Below, one piece after another: positions 8,365 to 17,142 of a stretch of DNA of 64,000 bases. A model generated the notes under the pieces. The model searched no databases. It saw only the letters and a list, made by a program, of their open reading frames with translations, and was not told the DNA's origin. The DNA is from CALHVX01 sp964640725 (GTDB lineage Bacteria > Pseudomonadota > Gammaproteobacteria > Pseudomonadales > Azotimanducaceae): assembly GCA_964640725.1 (NCBI GenBank), contig CAZXIJ010000012.1:62001-126000 (forward strand), written 5' to 3'. Made by a program: the position numbers and the translations under genes. Each line of letters opens with the position of its first letter. Position 1 is the stretch's first letter.

Positions 8365-9337
8365 CCGAAACCAGGCCACGCTTTCGAGCACAGCGCGGCG
8401 GGCCTTCTGGCTCGGCCGCTACCTGGAGCGCGCCGAGGCCACTGCCAACCTGGTCGCCACCTACGGCACCCTGCTGATGGATTTGCCGCAGCGGTTGCCT
8501 GGCGCCTGGCGCACTCTGGTCGAGATCACCGCGCAGGACGAGGACTTCGATGCCGCCCATGACGAGCCCAGCGAGCGAAACGTCTGTCGCTTCCTGCTCA
8601 ACGAGCCCGGCAACAGCGGCAGCCTGCTCGCCAGCATCGGCGCTGCCCGGGAAAACGCCCGCACCCTGCAGGGCGTTATCCCGCGGATCGGCTACGAGTA
8701 CATCAACGAGCTCAACCTGCTGTGCGAAGAACGGCTGAAGGGCGTTCTGTCCCGCAACCGCCGCACCGAGACCCTGCCGGAGATCATCGAGTCGGCGCAA
8801 AAGATCCACGGCTTCCTGTCCGCCAGCATGCTGCGCGATGACCCCTGGCGCTTCTATCGCATCGGGGTACTGCTGGAACGCGCGGACATGACCAGCCGCA
8901 TCATGGACATGGCAGCCTGCACCGGCTTTGACGAGCTGGCAGATCAGGAGGCTTTTGCGGACCTGCGGTGGCGCAGCGTGCTGCGGGCGCGAAGCGCTCA
9001 GCTCAGCTACCGCCGCAGCTACTCTGAGCCGATCGGCCAGGCAACGGTCATGGACTTTCTCCTGCATAGCGCCGACCTGCCCAGCTCCCTGCGCTACTGC
9101 CTGGACGAGACCGACTCGGTGCTCAAAGCGTTGAGCCGGCACCAGCAAGCGCGACGCGCGATGGCCCCGATTCGGCGCGTGCTGCGGGAAGCCGATTTGA
9201 CCACCATGGACGAAGCCGGCGCCAGCGAACTGCTTGATCGTTGCCAGCTGGAGCTCACGGCCATCAGCGACCAGATCGAGCGCAGCTACTTCAATCCGGC
9301 TTCCGCCGGCCTGCGGCGGGTCTCCAGGCGCAGCTAG
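8354..9337 (+). CDS. alpha-E domain protein (DUF403)
   Basis: A 327-residue, almost wholly helical protein of the alpha-E family. It opens with LSSTARRAFWLGRYLERAEATANLV and contains LLERADMTSRIMDMA and a C-terminal DQIERSYFNPA. The ATG at 8354 lies inside the end of the ATP-grasp gene. Alpha-E proteins occur almost only next to circularly permuted ATP-grasp enzymes and are presumed partners. The role is unknown; peptide ligation or modification is the common proposal. The gene ends 18 bases from the converging symporter gene. Confidence 0.9.
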   Translation: MTASRNQATLSSTARRAFWLGRYLERAEATANLVATYGTLLMDLPQRLPGAWRTLVEITAQDEDFDAAHDEPSERNVCRFLLNEPGNSGSLLASIGAARENARTLQGVIPRIGYEYINELNLLCEERLKGVLSRNRRTETLPEIIESAQKIHGFLSASMLRDDPWRFYRIGVLLERADMTSRIMDMAACTGFDELADQEAFADLRWRSVLRARSAQLSYRRSYSEPIGQATVMDFLLHSADLPSSLRYCLDETDSVLKALSRHQQARRAMAPIRRVLREADLTTMDEAGASELLDRCQLELTAISDQIERSYFNPASAGLRRVSRRS

Positions 9338-9355
9338 CGCGATTCGCCAGCCGGC

Positions 9356-10813
9356 CTACCCCTGGCCCCGGGGTTCCGCCATGGCGGCAAATGCAGCCGG
9401 GGGCGCGCTGGCCCGCCGGAAACTGAGGGCCACATAGATGCCCAGGCTGGTGCCCAGTGCCGGAAAGACCTCGTGCAGCGTTTGCTGCCAGCCGAGGCCG
9501 CGCCAGCCAAACAGCACGACGATCCCCAGCCCCATAGCGGCCAACACAGCGCCGGCATCGCCCCGGGACCAGTAGAGCCCAAGCAGCAGGGGCGGCAGAA
9601 AGCAGACGGCGTACAGGCTGCCTGAGAAGATTGTCAGCTCGACAATCCCCCCCGGCGGGTCCAGCGCCAGCACCGCGGCCAGCAGGGCAAAGGCCACCAC
9701 TGCGGCACGGGTCACGGCGATAGCGTACCGGGCCAGGGCCGGAAAGCGGGGCGCCAGCAGGTCCTGCTGCAACACCGAGGCGGCGACGAGCAGCACACTG
9801 TCCAACGACGACATCGCGGCGGCGAGCACCGCGACCAGCAGCAACTCGCTCACCCAGGGCGCAAACACCGCCGGGTCTCGCAGCAGGGTCGGAACAATCA
9901 GGTCCGTGTCCGTCACGCCGTCCAGCAGCGCGTGCGCGTAGATGCCGATCGGGAACAGGCACACCTGAATCACGACAATTCCGACCAGCGCGACGATGAG
10001 CCCCTGACGCACGCTGCGCTCGTCCCGCAGACCGTAAAAGCGGGAGATCTGGCGCGGATCCACCAGCAGTTTGAGGGCGCCTGCGAGAGAGATACCGAGC
10101 AGCACGACGTACGGCGTGCCGGCATTGGCGGTGAACAGGTGCGCCGTGTCCGGCGCTGCAGCCAGATCGCTCAACACCCCCACACCGCCAGCGGCCGCGG
10201 TGACGTGCCAGAAAATAACCACGGCCCCGATCATCATCATCACGCCCTGCAGCACATCGGTCCGCACGACCGAGTGAAAGCCGCCGATGGCGGTATACAG
10301 CACGACGATCATGAGCACGAAAAAGATGGCGCGGCTGTAGGAAACGGCGAAGAAAAGCTCAAACAGATGGCCCGCGCCCTTAAAGATCGCCATCAGAAAC
10401 AGGACGCTCGAACCGAGAATGATCAGACCGGCTGCCGCACGCAGCCGGCCATGGGCGGCGGGAAAGCGCTGCTCCAGAAACTCGGGCACGGTGAGCGCGC
10501 CCGTTGCCGCAGCGAAGCGACGCATGCGCGGCGCCACGTACTTCCAGGACAGCACGGTGAACAGGAACATCAGCACTGGCAAGGTGAACCAGGGGATCCC
10601 GTACAGGTAGCCTTTGCCGGCGTTGCCGATATAGCTGTTGGTGCTGGCGTAGGTGGCGAAGAAAGACGTGCCCAGCAGCCAGCCGCCCAGGCGGCGGCCA
10701 CCCACGTAGTACTCAGCCAGGTCATCGCTGCGGCGCTGGCCGATCCGGGCATTCCATGCGAGCACCGCCAGGTAAGCCACCAGCGCCAGCAGCGCGACGC
10801 TATAGGGCGGCAA
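9356..10813 (-). CDS. sodium:solute symporter (SSS family)
   Basis: A 485-residue inner-membrane transporter with about 13 hydrophobic helices. Family hallmarks include DLAEYYVGGRRLGGWLLGTSFFATYAS near the N-terminus, a GGFHSVVRTDVLQGVMM segment and MSSLDSVLLVAASVLQQDL in the sodium-site region. SSS proteins import sugars, amino acids, nucleosides or carboxylates with Na+. The substrate cannot be deduced, and neighbours do not help. The only start before the first helix is a TTG at 10813, preceded by a short AGG; it is divergent from the small membrane protein gene. Confidence 0.85.
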   Translation of the reverse strand: MPPYSVALLALVAYLAVLAWNARIGQRRSDDLAEYYVGGRRLGGWLLGTSFFATYASTNSYIGNAGKGYLYGIPWFTLPVLMFLFTVLSWKYVAPRMRRFAAATGALTVPEFLEQRFPAAHGRLRAAAGLIILGSSVLFLMAIFKGAGHLFELFFAVSYSRAIFFVLMIVVLYTAIGGFHSVVRTDVLQGVMMMIGAVVIFWHVTAAAGGVGVLSDLAAAPDTAHLFTANAGTPYVVLLGISLAGALKLLVDPRQISRFYGLRDERSVRQGLIVALVGIVVIQVCLFPIGIYAHALLDGVTDTDLIVPTLLRDPAVFAPWVSELLLVAVLAAAMSSLDSVLLVAASVLQQDLLAPRFPALARYAIAVTRAAVVAFALLAAVLALDPPGGIVELTIFSGSLYAVCFLPPLLLGLYWSRGDAGAVLAAMGLGIVVLFGWRGLGWQQTLHEVFPALGTSLGIYVALSFRRASAPPAAFAAMAEPRGQG

Positions 10814-10874
10814 AGGCCTGAGATTCCCGTTGGTGCATACTGGGCACCGTTACGGCTGCTTTCTCAGGTGCGCC

Positions 10875-11072
10875 ATGCGCTATCTCGTTCAATACGTTCT
10901 GCCCGCGCTCATCGCTCTGACCCTAGTCTACCTGCTCGCCAACCGGACTGCGGTGCGGGTCGGCCGGGGCGAAGGCGATCGGGATTTGCGGGTGTTCATC
11001 ACCCTGTTCCTGGTCGGGGCGGCCGTTGCGGGGGCCCTCGGCTACCTGCTCTATGCCTATCTCGAAAGCTGA
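10875..11072 (+). CDS. small two-helix membrane protein
   Basis: A 65-residue protein with two predicted membrane helices, YVLPALIALTLVYLLA and LFLVGAAVAGALGYLLYAYL, joined by a charged loop (VRVGRGEGDRDLR). ATG 10875 follows an AGGTG and gives a compact protein starting MRYLVQYVLP. I do not recognise a family. Its 3' end overlaps the start of the TauD-like gene by 20 bases, so the two are probably translated together. Confidence 0.6.
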   Translation: MRYLVQYVLPALIALTLVYLLANRTAVRVGRGEGDRDLRVFITLFLVGAAVAGALGYLLYAYLES

Positions 11073-11994
11073 GCCCCGGCTGCACCTGACGCCCCAGGCG
11101 CACGACTTCGGCGCCCGGGTATCCGGTGTCTGTCTGGCGCGCTTTACCGATCGCGCCTATGCCCAGCGCTGGGCACCGGCCATCCGCCGCGCCTGGCTGC
11201 GGTACCAGGTCCTGAGCTTTGCCGACCAGCCGCTGACCCAAGCCGAGCTGCTGGCCGTTCGCAACGCCCTCGGCCCCGGCGGCAGCGACCCTTACCTGCG
11301 CGGCCTGCCCGATTGCGCGGACATCGTCGAGGTCAAACGGGAAGCCGACGAGCGCGCATCGCCCTTCGGCAGCGGCTGGCACTCTGACTGGTCCTTTCAG
11401 GAACGTCCGCCCGCCGCGACCTTGCTGCTCGCCAAAGTCATCCCGCCCATCGGCGGCGAGACCTGGTATGCCGACGGCTTTCGGGCCTTTGAAGCGCTGC
11501 CGCCCTGGCAGCAAGCGCAGCTGGCGGAAACCACCGCCGTGCACAGCGCCCGGCGCCCGTACAGCCCCAAGGGCTTTGCGGCCGGGGGCGGCGCCAGGCG
11601 CTCCATGGACATCGTGCCCAGCGACAGCGCCTACGGCACCGTCAGGCATCCGGTGCTGCGCACGCACCCGGAAAGTGGCCGCACAGCGTTGTGGCTGAAC
11701 CCGGTCTACGTGATCGATCTGCAGGGGCCGCACATTGCCGCCGGCGAGGCCGAGGCGTTGCTCGCCGACCTGTGCCGCCACCTGACCCGTGAGGCGTTCA
11801 TCTATCGTCATCGCTGGCAGGCGGACATGCTGACGCTCTGGGACAACCGCTCGGTCGCGCACTGCGCCCGGGGCGGCTATGACGGCTATCGGCGGCTGCT
11901 TCAGCGCACGACCGTGGCCGGTGACGAGCCTTGCTACAGGCCGGTGTCGGCGGGCGGCGATTCCGCCGGCGCATCCTGCACCCCGCACAGGTAG
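11053..11994 (+). CDS. TauD/TfdA-family Fe(II)/2-oxoglutarate dioxygenase
   Basis: A 313-residue enzyme of the taurine dioxygenase family, which hydroxylates a substrate using iron, O2 and 2-oxoglutarate. The facial triad is visible as His110-Ser-Asp112 (GWHSDWSF) and His270 (RSVAHCARGG), with the 2-oxoglutarate-binding Arg further on in YRRLLQRT. The N-terminal LTPQAHDFGARVSGVCLARF is typical. ATG 11053 lies inside the preceding small gene. Substrate unknown. The last 61 bases overlap the converging DUF3108 gene, and the C-terminal tail (PVSAGGDSAGASCTPHR) is probably not part of the fold. Confidence 0.88.
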   Translation: MPISKAEPRLHLTPQAHDFGARVSGVCLARFTDRAYAQRWAPAIRRAWLRYQVLSFADQPLTQAELLAVRNALGPGGSDPYLRGLPDCADIVEVKREADERASPFGSGWHSDWSFQERPPAATLLLAKVIPPIGGETWYADGFRAFEALPPWQQAQLAETTAVHSARRPYSPKGFAAGGGARRSMDIVPSDSAYGTVRHPVLRTHPESGRTALWLNPVYVIDLQGPHIAAGEAEALLADLCRHLTREAFIYRHRWQADMLTLWDNRSVAHCARGGYDGYRRLLQRTTVAGDEPCYRPVSAGGDSAGASCTPHR

Positions 11995-12785
11995 CGCAGG
12001 CTGGGCGAGGTCGCGCAGCCGGCCGTGCGCCAGGCGCTGTCGCGCAGCGCGAGCACCCCGGTCAGGGCGCCTGAGACCTCGATCCGCGCGGGGACCCGCA
12101 CTTCGGCCAAGGTCTCAAACTCGATGGCGATCTCGAACCGATCCTGGTCATCGTCTGTGACCGTGTAGCGGCAGCGGCGCGGGTAGTCGGGGCGCAGCGC
12201 CTCCGGTGCGCCTTCGGGCAGCGCTGGCGCCTGCAACGCGTAGCCGTGGCGGCCGGTGTGCAGAGTCAGGGTCGCCGGACAGGTGGCCACCGCAAACAGA
12301 GCGGACAGCACGTCGAGCCCGGGCAGCGCCGGACGTTCCGGGCGCTGGCGCCCGTTCTTCACGACCCGGAGCGTGCGGTTTTGCACCCGGACCTCTCGTT
12401 GCTTGTTACGGCCCTGCTCGATATAGCGGTAGTCGAGATCTGCGATGCCTTGCGGCGTTCGCAAACCGCTCACCCAGAAATTGGACTTCCAGGGGCTGAT
12501 GGCGTCCAGCAACCCTTCGGCCTTGGCCTGCCCAACCAATCGGTAGCGCATGGGCGTGGTGGCCAGATCCGTCGCCACCGGCGACAGGGCCATGGCCACC
12601 GTCGCCGTGCCGGCAGGCGCGCCGGCAATGCTGGCTTCGTACTGGAGCCGGACATAGCCCTGCGACAAGTCTTCTGAGTGATCGGCCAGCGCCCAGGGCG
12701 CACATGCCAGGAGCAGTGCCCACGCAAAGCGCCAGCGGCCGCTGCCAGGGAGCATCTTTTTCGCGAATCGTACTGCGCCGATCAT
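11934..12785 (-). CDS. DUF3108-type periplasmic protein
   Basis: An exported protein of 283 residues with a signal peptide (FAWALLLACAPWALADHSED, cleavage after ALA). It has the DUF3108 pattern: QYEASIAGAPAGTATVAM, a middle region with SNFWVSGLR and DYRYIEQGRNKQREV, and PGLDVLSALFAV. Function of the family is unknown; members are beta-rich envelope proteins. ATG 12785 is preferred (AGGG 7 bases upstream) over a TTG two codons earlier. The 3' end overlaps the TauD-like gene by 61 bases tail to tail. Confidence 0.8.
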   Translation of the reverse strand: MIGAVRFAKKMLPGSGRWRFAWALLLACAPWALADHSEDLSQGYVRLQYEASIAGAPAGTATVAMALSPVATDLATTPMRYRLVGQAKAEGLLDAISPWKSNFWVSGLRTPQGIADLDYRYIEQGRNKQREVRVQNRTLRVVKNGRQRPERPALPGLDVLSALFAVATCPATLTLHTGRHGYALQAPALPEGAPEALRPDYPRRCRYTVTDDDQDRFEIAIEFETLAEVRVPARIEVSGALTGVLALRDSAWRTAGCATSPSLRYLCGVQDAPAESPPADTGL

Positions 12786-12834
12786 CGGCAAACCCTAGCA
12801 GCAGGCGATGAACCGCGCCTGAAGCCACGACGCC

Positions 12835-13593
12835 TCACGGCTCGTCATCGCGCCGGCGCCGGCGCAGATCGCCGGGCACCCAGTCAGTCCGCAGGGCCAG
12901 CAGCAGCCCGCTGCCGCTGCGCTGGCGCAGGGGCCGGGTGGCATCCTGGTCAGCGGTCAGGTTGAACTCGTCGGCGAGCTGATTGAGCCGGGTGCGAAAC
13001 CTGGCCACAGACTCCGCCGTCAAGGTGCCCCAGGAAAAGCGGAAGTGATCGTGCTGACGCAGCAGGGAGCGATCGAGAAAGCTCGACAGCACGCTCTTGA
13101 CCATCAACTGCTCAATGGGGCCGCCCTTGCGCCAGCGAAAGCCGCGGGCGACACGCAGCCGATAACGGTTGCCCGGCTGCAGTTCCAGCACCCCGAGCCG
13201 GTCGAGACGGGTGAACAGCCGCTGCAGCTCCGGCTCGCTAAAGTCGTACTCCGCCAGGATGTCCTCAAAGCGATAGCGGTTGAGCGTGGCAATCGCCACC
13301 ACCAGGCAATCCAGATCGCCGGCAAGCTCGCGCTCCTGATCGTCGGTCAGAGCCTCGACCCGCTCACGGTTGTCATCGCTTTGGCGAACCAGGTCAGCAA
13401 GTTCGGCGCCGGCCAGCACACACAGGGTCTCGAGCCGCTTGACGGTAAAGCTCTCCTCCGAGAACAGACGCTTTACGCTGGCCTCGGACAGGTCCAGGGC
13501 CCGGGCCGCATCGGCATAGGTGATGCCGGCCTGCTTCAGCAATTGCTTCAACGCCACGGTCAGCGCGCGAGTGCCGGTCAGGGGGGCGTTCAT
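12835..13593 (-). CDS. XRE-like helix-turn-helix transcriptional regulator
   Basis: A 252-residue cytoplasmic regulator. The N-terminal HTH covers about residues 10-66 (LKQLLKQAGITYADAARALD, SEASVKRLFSEESFTVKRLE). The C-terminal part is helical with a probable second winged-helix segment (RFEDILAEYDFSEPELQRLF, LDRLGVLELQPGNRYRL). This layout is common in gammaproteobacterial regulators of unknown target. The C-terminal tail is Arg-rich (LRRRRRDDEP). ATG 13593 is used. The divergent neighbour, a diguanylate cyclase, starts 184 bases away, and no clear operator was seen between them. Confidence 0.75.
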   Translation of the reverse strand: MNAPLTGTRALTVALKQLLKQAGITYADAARALDLSEASVKRLFSEESFTVKRLETLCVLAGAELADLVRQSDDNRERVEALTDDQERELAGDLDCLVVAIATLNRYRFEDILAEYDFSEPELQRLFTRLDRLGVLELQPGNRYRLRVARGFRWRKGGPIEQLMVKSVLSSFLDRSLLRQHDHFRFSWGTLTAESVARFRTRLNQLADEFNLTADQDATRPLRQRSGSGLLLALRTDWVPGDLRRRRRDDEP

Positions 13594-13777
13594 TGGGTTC
13601 GCTCATCCACCATGCCCGCCATGCTAACGGAGATATGGCAACTTCGCAGTGTCCGTGTGATGCCGTAGACCCTTTGGCCGCCGTGCCGAGCGCGCAGCAC
13701 CCATCTCTTTTACCGTAGAGCCTTGCCTCAACACTGAAGCGACGCATGCTTCACGGGTACAAGGACCGTACGCCCTG

Positions 13778-15331
13778 ATGCTGCAATTCAGCCTCTGGTC
13801 ACTGCCATCAATTCTGACTGCACTGGTGCTGCTCGCCGTCCTGTGGATGCTGCGCGAGTCGAGCACCGTACCCGGCATCAACGCGCTCCGGGGCCTGGTC
13901 GTGACCGTTCTGCTGTGGAGCCTGGCGGAGTTCCTGGAATCCTTTCTGCGGCCCCTGGACAGCCGCCTGCTGCTCGCCAAGATTCGCATGGTGATGGTCT
14001 GCCTGGTGCCCCTCGCCTGGTTCGCTTTTGCGCTGACCTACAGCCAGCAGCGCCTGCGCGCCAACCGGCTCCCCATCAACCTGGCGGCACTGATACCGCT
14101 GACCACCGTTGCGCTGGTGTTTACCAATGACAGCCACGGACTCATCTGGCAAAGCCAGACGCTCACCGAAACGGCTGGTTATCTCGGCCTGGTGGTCACC
14201 CATGGCAGCTGGTTTCCGGTCCACGCGATGTACTCCGCGGCACTCATTCTGGTCGCCACCACGATCCTTGCGTTCTCCCTGAGCCAGTCCGCCGAATCGT
14301 CCGTACCGATCCTGTCGGTCATCGCAGCGCCCCTGGCGGGCGCGATCGCCAACGCGTTTTCGCTCTCGAGCTGGAACCCCTACCCCTGGTTCGACTACTC
14401 GACGGTGGGCCTGGCTCTGGCTTCGGTGATCCTGTACCTGGGCGTGCTGCGCTACGGGCTGCTGCGGCACGGACGCGTGCGGCGCGACCAGGTGATCGAG
14501 CAGCTCCACGATGGCCTGCTGGTTGCGCGCAGCAACGGCGACCTGCTGGATGCCAATCAGTCGGCGCTGGCCATTTTCGGGCTGGAGCGCGCCGAGCTGG
14601 CAACGCGCAACATCAACGAGCTGGTGAAGTCGATTCCGCTGCTGGACATCAACAAGCGCTCAAGGTCGACCGTTGAGATCACCCTCGGGCACGCGGCCTA
14701 CGAGGTCCGCGCCAGCGCGCTGGATCCCGAGCGCCCGGACAGCGATACCGCCTTGCTGTTCCGGGACGTGACCCGACGCCGGGAAGACAACCAGCAGCTG
14801 CGCAACAGCCAGAAAATCCTCGAAACGCTGGCGCACACCGACGCTCTGACCCAGCTCAACAACCGCCGTGTATTCATGGCCCGGCTGGAGGAAGAAGTGA
14901 GCCGGGTGCGGCGGCACGGCGCCACGCTGTCCGTGCTGCTGTTCGATCTGGATCACTTCAAAGCGGTGAACGATACCTGGGGCCACGACACCGGCGACAT
15001 GGTGCTGAAAACCGTGGCCCAGTGTCTGAACAGCGTCAAGCGCATGACCGACGTCGCGGCCCGGCTCGGCGGTGAGGAGTTCGCCTTGCTGCTGCCGGAG
15101 ACAGGGCAGCCTGGCGCGCTGCAGCTTGCCCAGCGACTGCGCCAAAGCATCGAGGCGAGCGAAACGCGCGCAACCGGCGGCGAGGTGCTGAATGTCACCG
15201 CCAGCGTGGGCGTTGCGACCGTCACCCGCCACAGCAAGCAGATCGAAGAATTGCTGCAACACGCAGATACCGCGCTCTACGCCGCCAAGGACAGCGGCAG
15301 AAACCGGGTCTGCATCGCCGACACCGGCTAG
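13778..15331 (+). CDS. membrane-bound diguanylate cyclase with 7TM sensor and PAS
   Basis: A 517-residue c-di-GMP synthase. The N-terminus has about seven membrane helices (residues 1-230) like the 7TM region of some histidine kinases. A PAS-like segment follows (QLHDGLLVARSNGDLLDANQ), then a C-terminal GGDEF domain (about 350-517). The active loop is GGEEF, and the inhibitory I-site RxxD (RMTD) lies five residues before it, so product inhibition is likely retained. Metal-binding LFDLDHFKAVNDTWGHDTGD is intact. No EAL domain. ATG 13778 follows AAGGA at a long spacing. The likely role is converting an envelope or membrane-soluble signal into a c-di-GMP change. Confidence 0.9.
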   Translation: MLQFSLWSLPSILTALVLLAVLWMLRESSTVPGINALRGLVVTVLLWSLAEFLESFLRPLDSRLLLAKIRMVMVCLVPLAWFAFALTYSQQRLRANRLPINLAALIPLTTVALVFTNDSHGLIWQSQTLTETAGYLGLVVTHGSWFPVHAMYSAALILVATTILAFSLSQSAESSVPILSVIAAPLAGAIANAFSLSSWNPYPWFDYSTVGLALASVILYLGVLRYGLLRHGRVRRDQVIEQLHDGLLVARSNGDLLDANQSALAIFGLERAELATRNINELVKSIPLLDINKRSRSTVEITLGHAAYEVRASALDPERPDSDTALLFRDVTRRREDNQQLRNSQKILETLAHTDALTQLNNRRVFMARLEEEVSRVRRHGATLSVLLFDLDHFKAVNDTWGHDTGDMVLKTVAQCLNSVKRMTDVAARLGGEEFALLLPETGQPGALQLAQRLRQSIEASETRATGGEVLNVTASVGVATVTRHSKQIEELLQHADTALYAAKDSGRNRVCIADTG

Positions 15332-15349
15332 GACGGCACCGGCCGCCCG

Positions 15350-16126
15350 CTACCGCAGCGGCAGGGTCACCGTCAGCGCTGCGCCGTCCTGCAGCGGCGC
15401 AAGGGTCAGGCTGCCGGCCCGGGCCGATTCCGGAAACAACAGCTCGTGCGCGAAGTTACCGAGAAAATTGCCGATCGCGTAGCCGACCAGCACATCGGTG
15501 GGAAAGTGCTTGCGCGCTTCGACCCGCGCCCACCCGGCCGCCGCCGCGACCCCGACAAATCCGGTCTGCGCGGCCCGCCGGGCCCCCGGAGACAGGGCGC
15601 TGTGCGACAGGTTGCGCAAAGCCAGCACGCTGCCCGCTGCAGCCTCTGACGCATGACCGGAAGGAAAGCTCAGATCGCCGCGACCGTTTGGCCGTTCCCG
15701 GCGTGCAGCAGCCTTCAGAGCTTCGGTTACCGCACCGTCGGCGAGCAGCACCCCGGCCGTCAGCAGCACGTTTTGCACCCGGTCTCCGAATTCCGGCGCC
15801 GGTACCACCGCCGCGGTCACCAGCGCGCTGTAGATCGACAGATCGCGCAACAGATCGCTGCGGTCCGACGCCTGGTTGCCGAACAGCGGCTGCTCGTCCG
15901 CCGCCCAGTCCGAGAGCTCTTCGTCGAGACTGCCGATCGACAGCACCGCGGCCCCGGCCAGCGGTGCCCAGGTGCCCGGATCCCGGGCCGCCGCTACCGC
16001 AGCGCTCCCCAGTCGTTCGCCCCAGGACTGCGAACTTTGCCACTGCGCCTGCAACCCGCCCGAGGGGCCAGCGCTCACGCATCCGCCCAGCAGCGCCAGC
16101 TGGAGCGCCGCCAGCAGGAACCTCAA
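15350..16126 (-). CDS. PAP2-family phosphatase with lipoprotein signal
   Basis: A 258-residue phosphatase of the PAP2 superfamily. The N-terminus (MRFLLAALQLALLGGCVSAG) is a lipoprotein signal. The three catalytic motifs are present: KAAARRERP, FPSGHAS and RVEARKHFPTDV. PAP2 lipid phosphatases act on phosphatidate, undecaprenyl pyrophosphate or lipid A-linked phosphates on the outer side of the membrane. A TTG start at 16126 overlaps the stop of the DUF4340 gene by 4 bases, making this the last gene of the four-gene GldA-like operon. Confidence 0.85.
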   Translation of the reverse strand: MRFLLAALQLALLGGCVSAGPSGGLQAQWQSSQSWGERLGSAAVAAARDPGTWAPLAGAAVLSIGSLDEELSDWAADEQPLFGNQASDRSDLLRDLSIYSALVTAAVVPAPEFGDRVQNVLLTAGVLLADGAVTEALKAAARRERPNGRGDLSFPSGHASEAAAGSVLALRNLSHSALSPGARRAAQTGFVGVAAAAGWARVEARKHFPTDVLVGYAIGNFLGNFAHELLFPESARAGSLTLAPLQDGAALTVTLPLR

Positions 16127-17142
16127 GAGCCGGCGACGGGCAAGTCAGCGGCAGGAGTCGCTGCCTCCGTGTCGTCCTCGGCCACCGGCACAAGGTCGGC
16201 CAGCGTCAAGCGCATCTGCTCGCCCAGGAACCCGGCAATCTCGAAGCGTCCGGGCACATCGTCCCGGGACACAAAGAAGCGGTCCTGTTCCGGATCTTCG
16301 TACAGGGTGTAGCGCAGGACAGTCTCGTCGTCTGCATAGAGCGTGAACGAGTCGCTCGGCGTCAGGGTGTCGTCCGGCGCCACGCCGATGACCTGCAGCC
16401 CCTTGAATCGCGTGATCAGCCGGCTCACCGCCTCCGCATCGGCCGGCTGTGAGGCATCGGCGATCGCGCCCTCCCCCAGAGCCTGCACCTGCCACCGCGT
16501 CGCGACGGCCGCTCCAGCATCCTCCGGTGCGGGCGCTGCAATCGCGTGCGCCGCTTCCCAGGCCCCCTCGCGCCGGATTCGCACCACGGCGGCATCGGTC
16601 GCCAGCAGATCTTTGCGCAGCCAGTCATCCACGGCTGTCGGCAGGTCGTAGTCGGCAAGGGGAATGCTGTAAATCGCATCGGCGTCGTCCCGGCGCGCAT
16701 GCACGCGCTTGAACCCCGGGCTTGAGCCGAGCAGCAGCACCGCGGCCTCGCCGCCGTCGGCGGCCACCGTGAGGCGTTTGCGGAAATTGTCGTCGGCGAC
16801 TTCAAAGCGTTCCCGGGCCACCGCCGTGGTTGCCACCGGCCAGACGCTCCCCAGATCCGCCAGCCGCGCCGTCAACGCATCGATTTTCCCGGCATCGGCT
16901 GGATAACCGTGCACCTGCCACTGGCCATCGGTTCGGGTCAGAGCCAGCTCCGTCAGCACCCCGCCGTCGCCGTCCTGTGCATCCTCGCGGCCTTCAATCA
17001 CAAGGCGGCTCACGGTCGTCGGGTCAAGGCTCAGCAGGCCCTCTGCCGCCGACGCATCCTGGTTGTTGCGCAAGCTCAGGCCAACCAGCACCAATACCTG
17101 CAGCGCCAGCAAACCCAGCAGCAGTCCAATCCGACCGTTCAT
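16123..17142 (-). CDS. DUF4340 domain protein
   Basis: A 339-residue protein with one N-terminal membrane anchor (LLLGLLALQVLVLVGLSLR) and an external beta-rich region (e.g. TVSRLVIEGREDA, VYPVATTAVARERFEVADDNFRKRLTV-like block near residues 95-125). DUF4340 proteins usually follow a Gld-type ABC exporter; the molecular role is unknown. The ATG at 17142 overlaps the stop of the GldF-GldG fusion by 4 bases (ATGA), so translation is coupled. It appears to be the accessory subunit of that exporter. Confidence 0.85.
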   Translation of the reverse strand: MNGRIGLLLGLLALQVLVLVGLSLRNNQDASAAEGLLSLDPTTVSRLVIEGREDAQDGDGGVLTELALTRTDGQWQVHGYPADAGKIDALTARLADLGSVWPVATTAVARERFEVADDNFRKRLTVAADGGEAAVLLLGSSPGFKRVHARRDDADAIYSIPLADYDLPTAVDDWLRKDLLATDAAVVRIRREGAWEAAHAIAAPAPEDAGAAVATRWQVQALGEGAIADASQPADAEAVSRLITRFKGLQVIGVAPDDTLTPSDSFTLYADDETVLRYTLYEDPEQDRFFVSRDDVPGRFEIAGFLGEQMRLTLADLVPVAEDDTEAATPAADLPVAGS

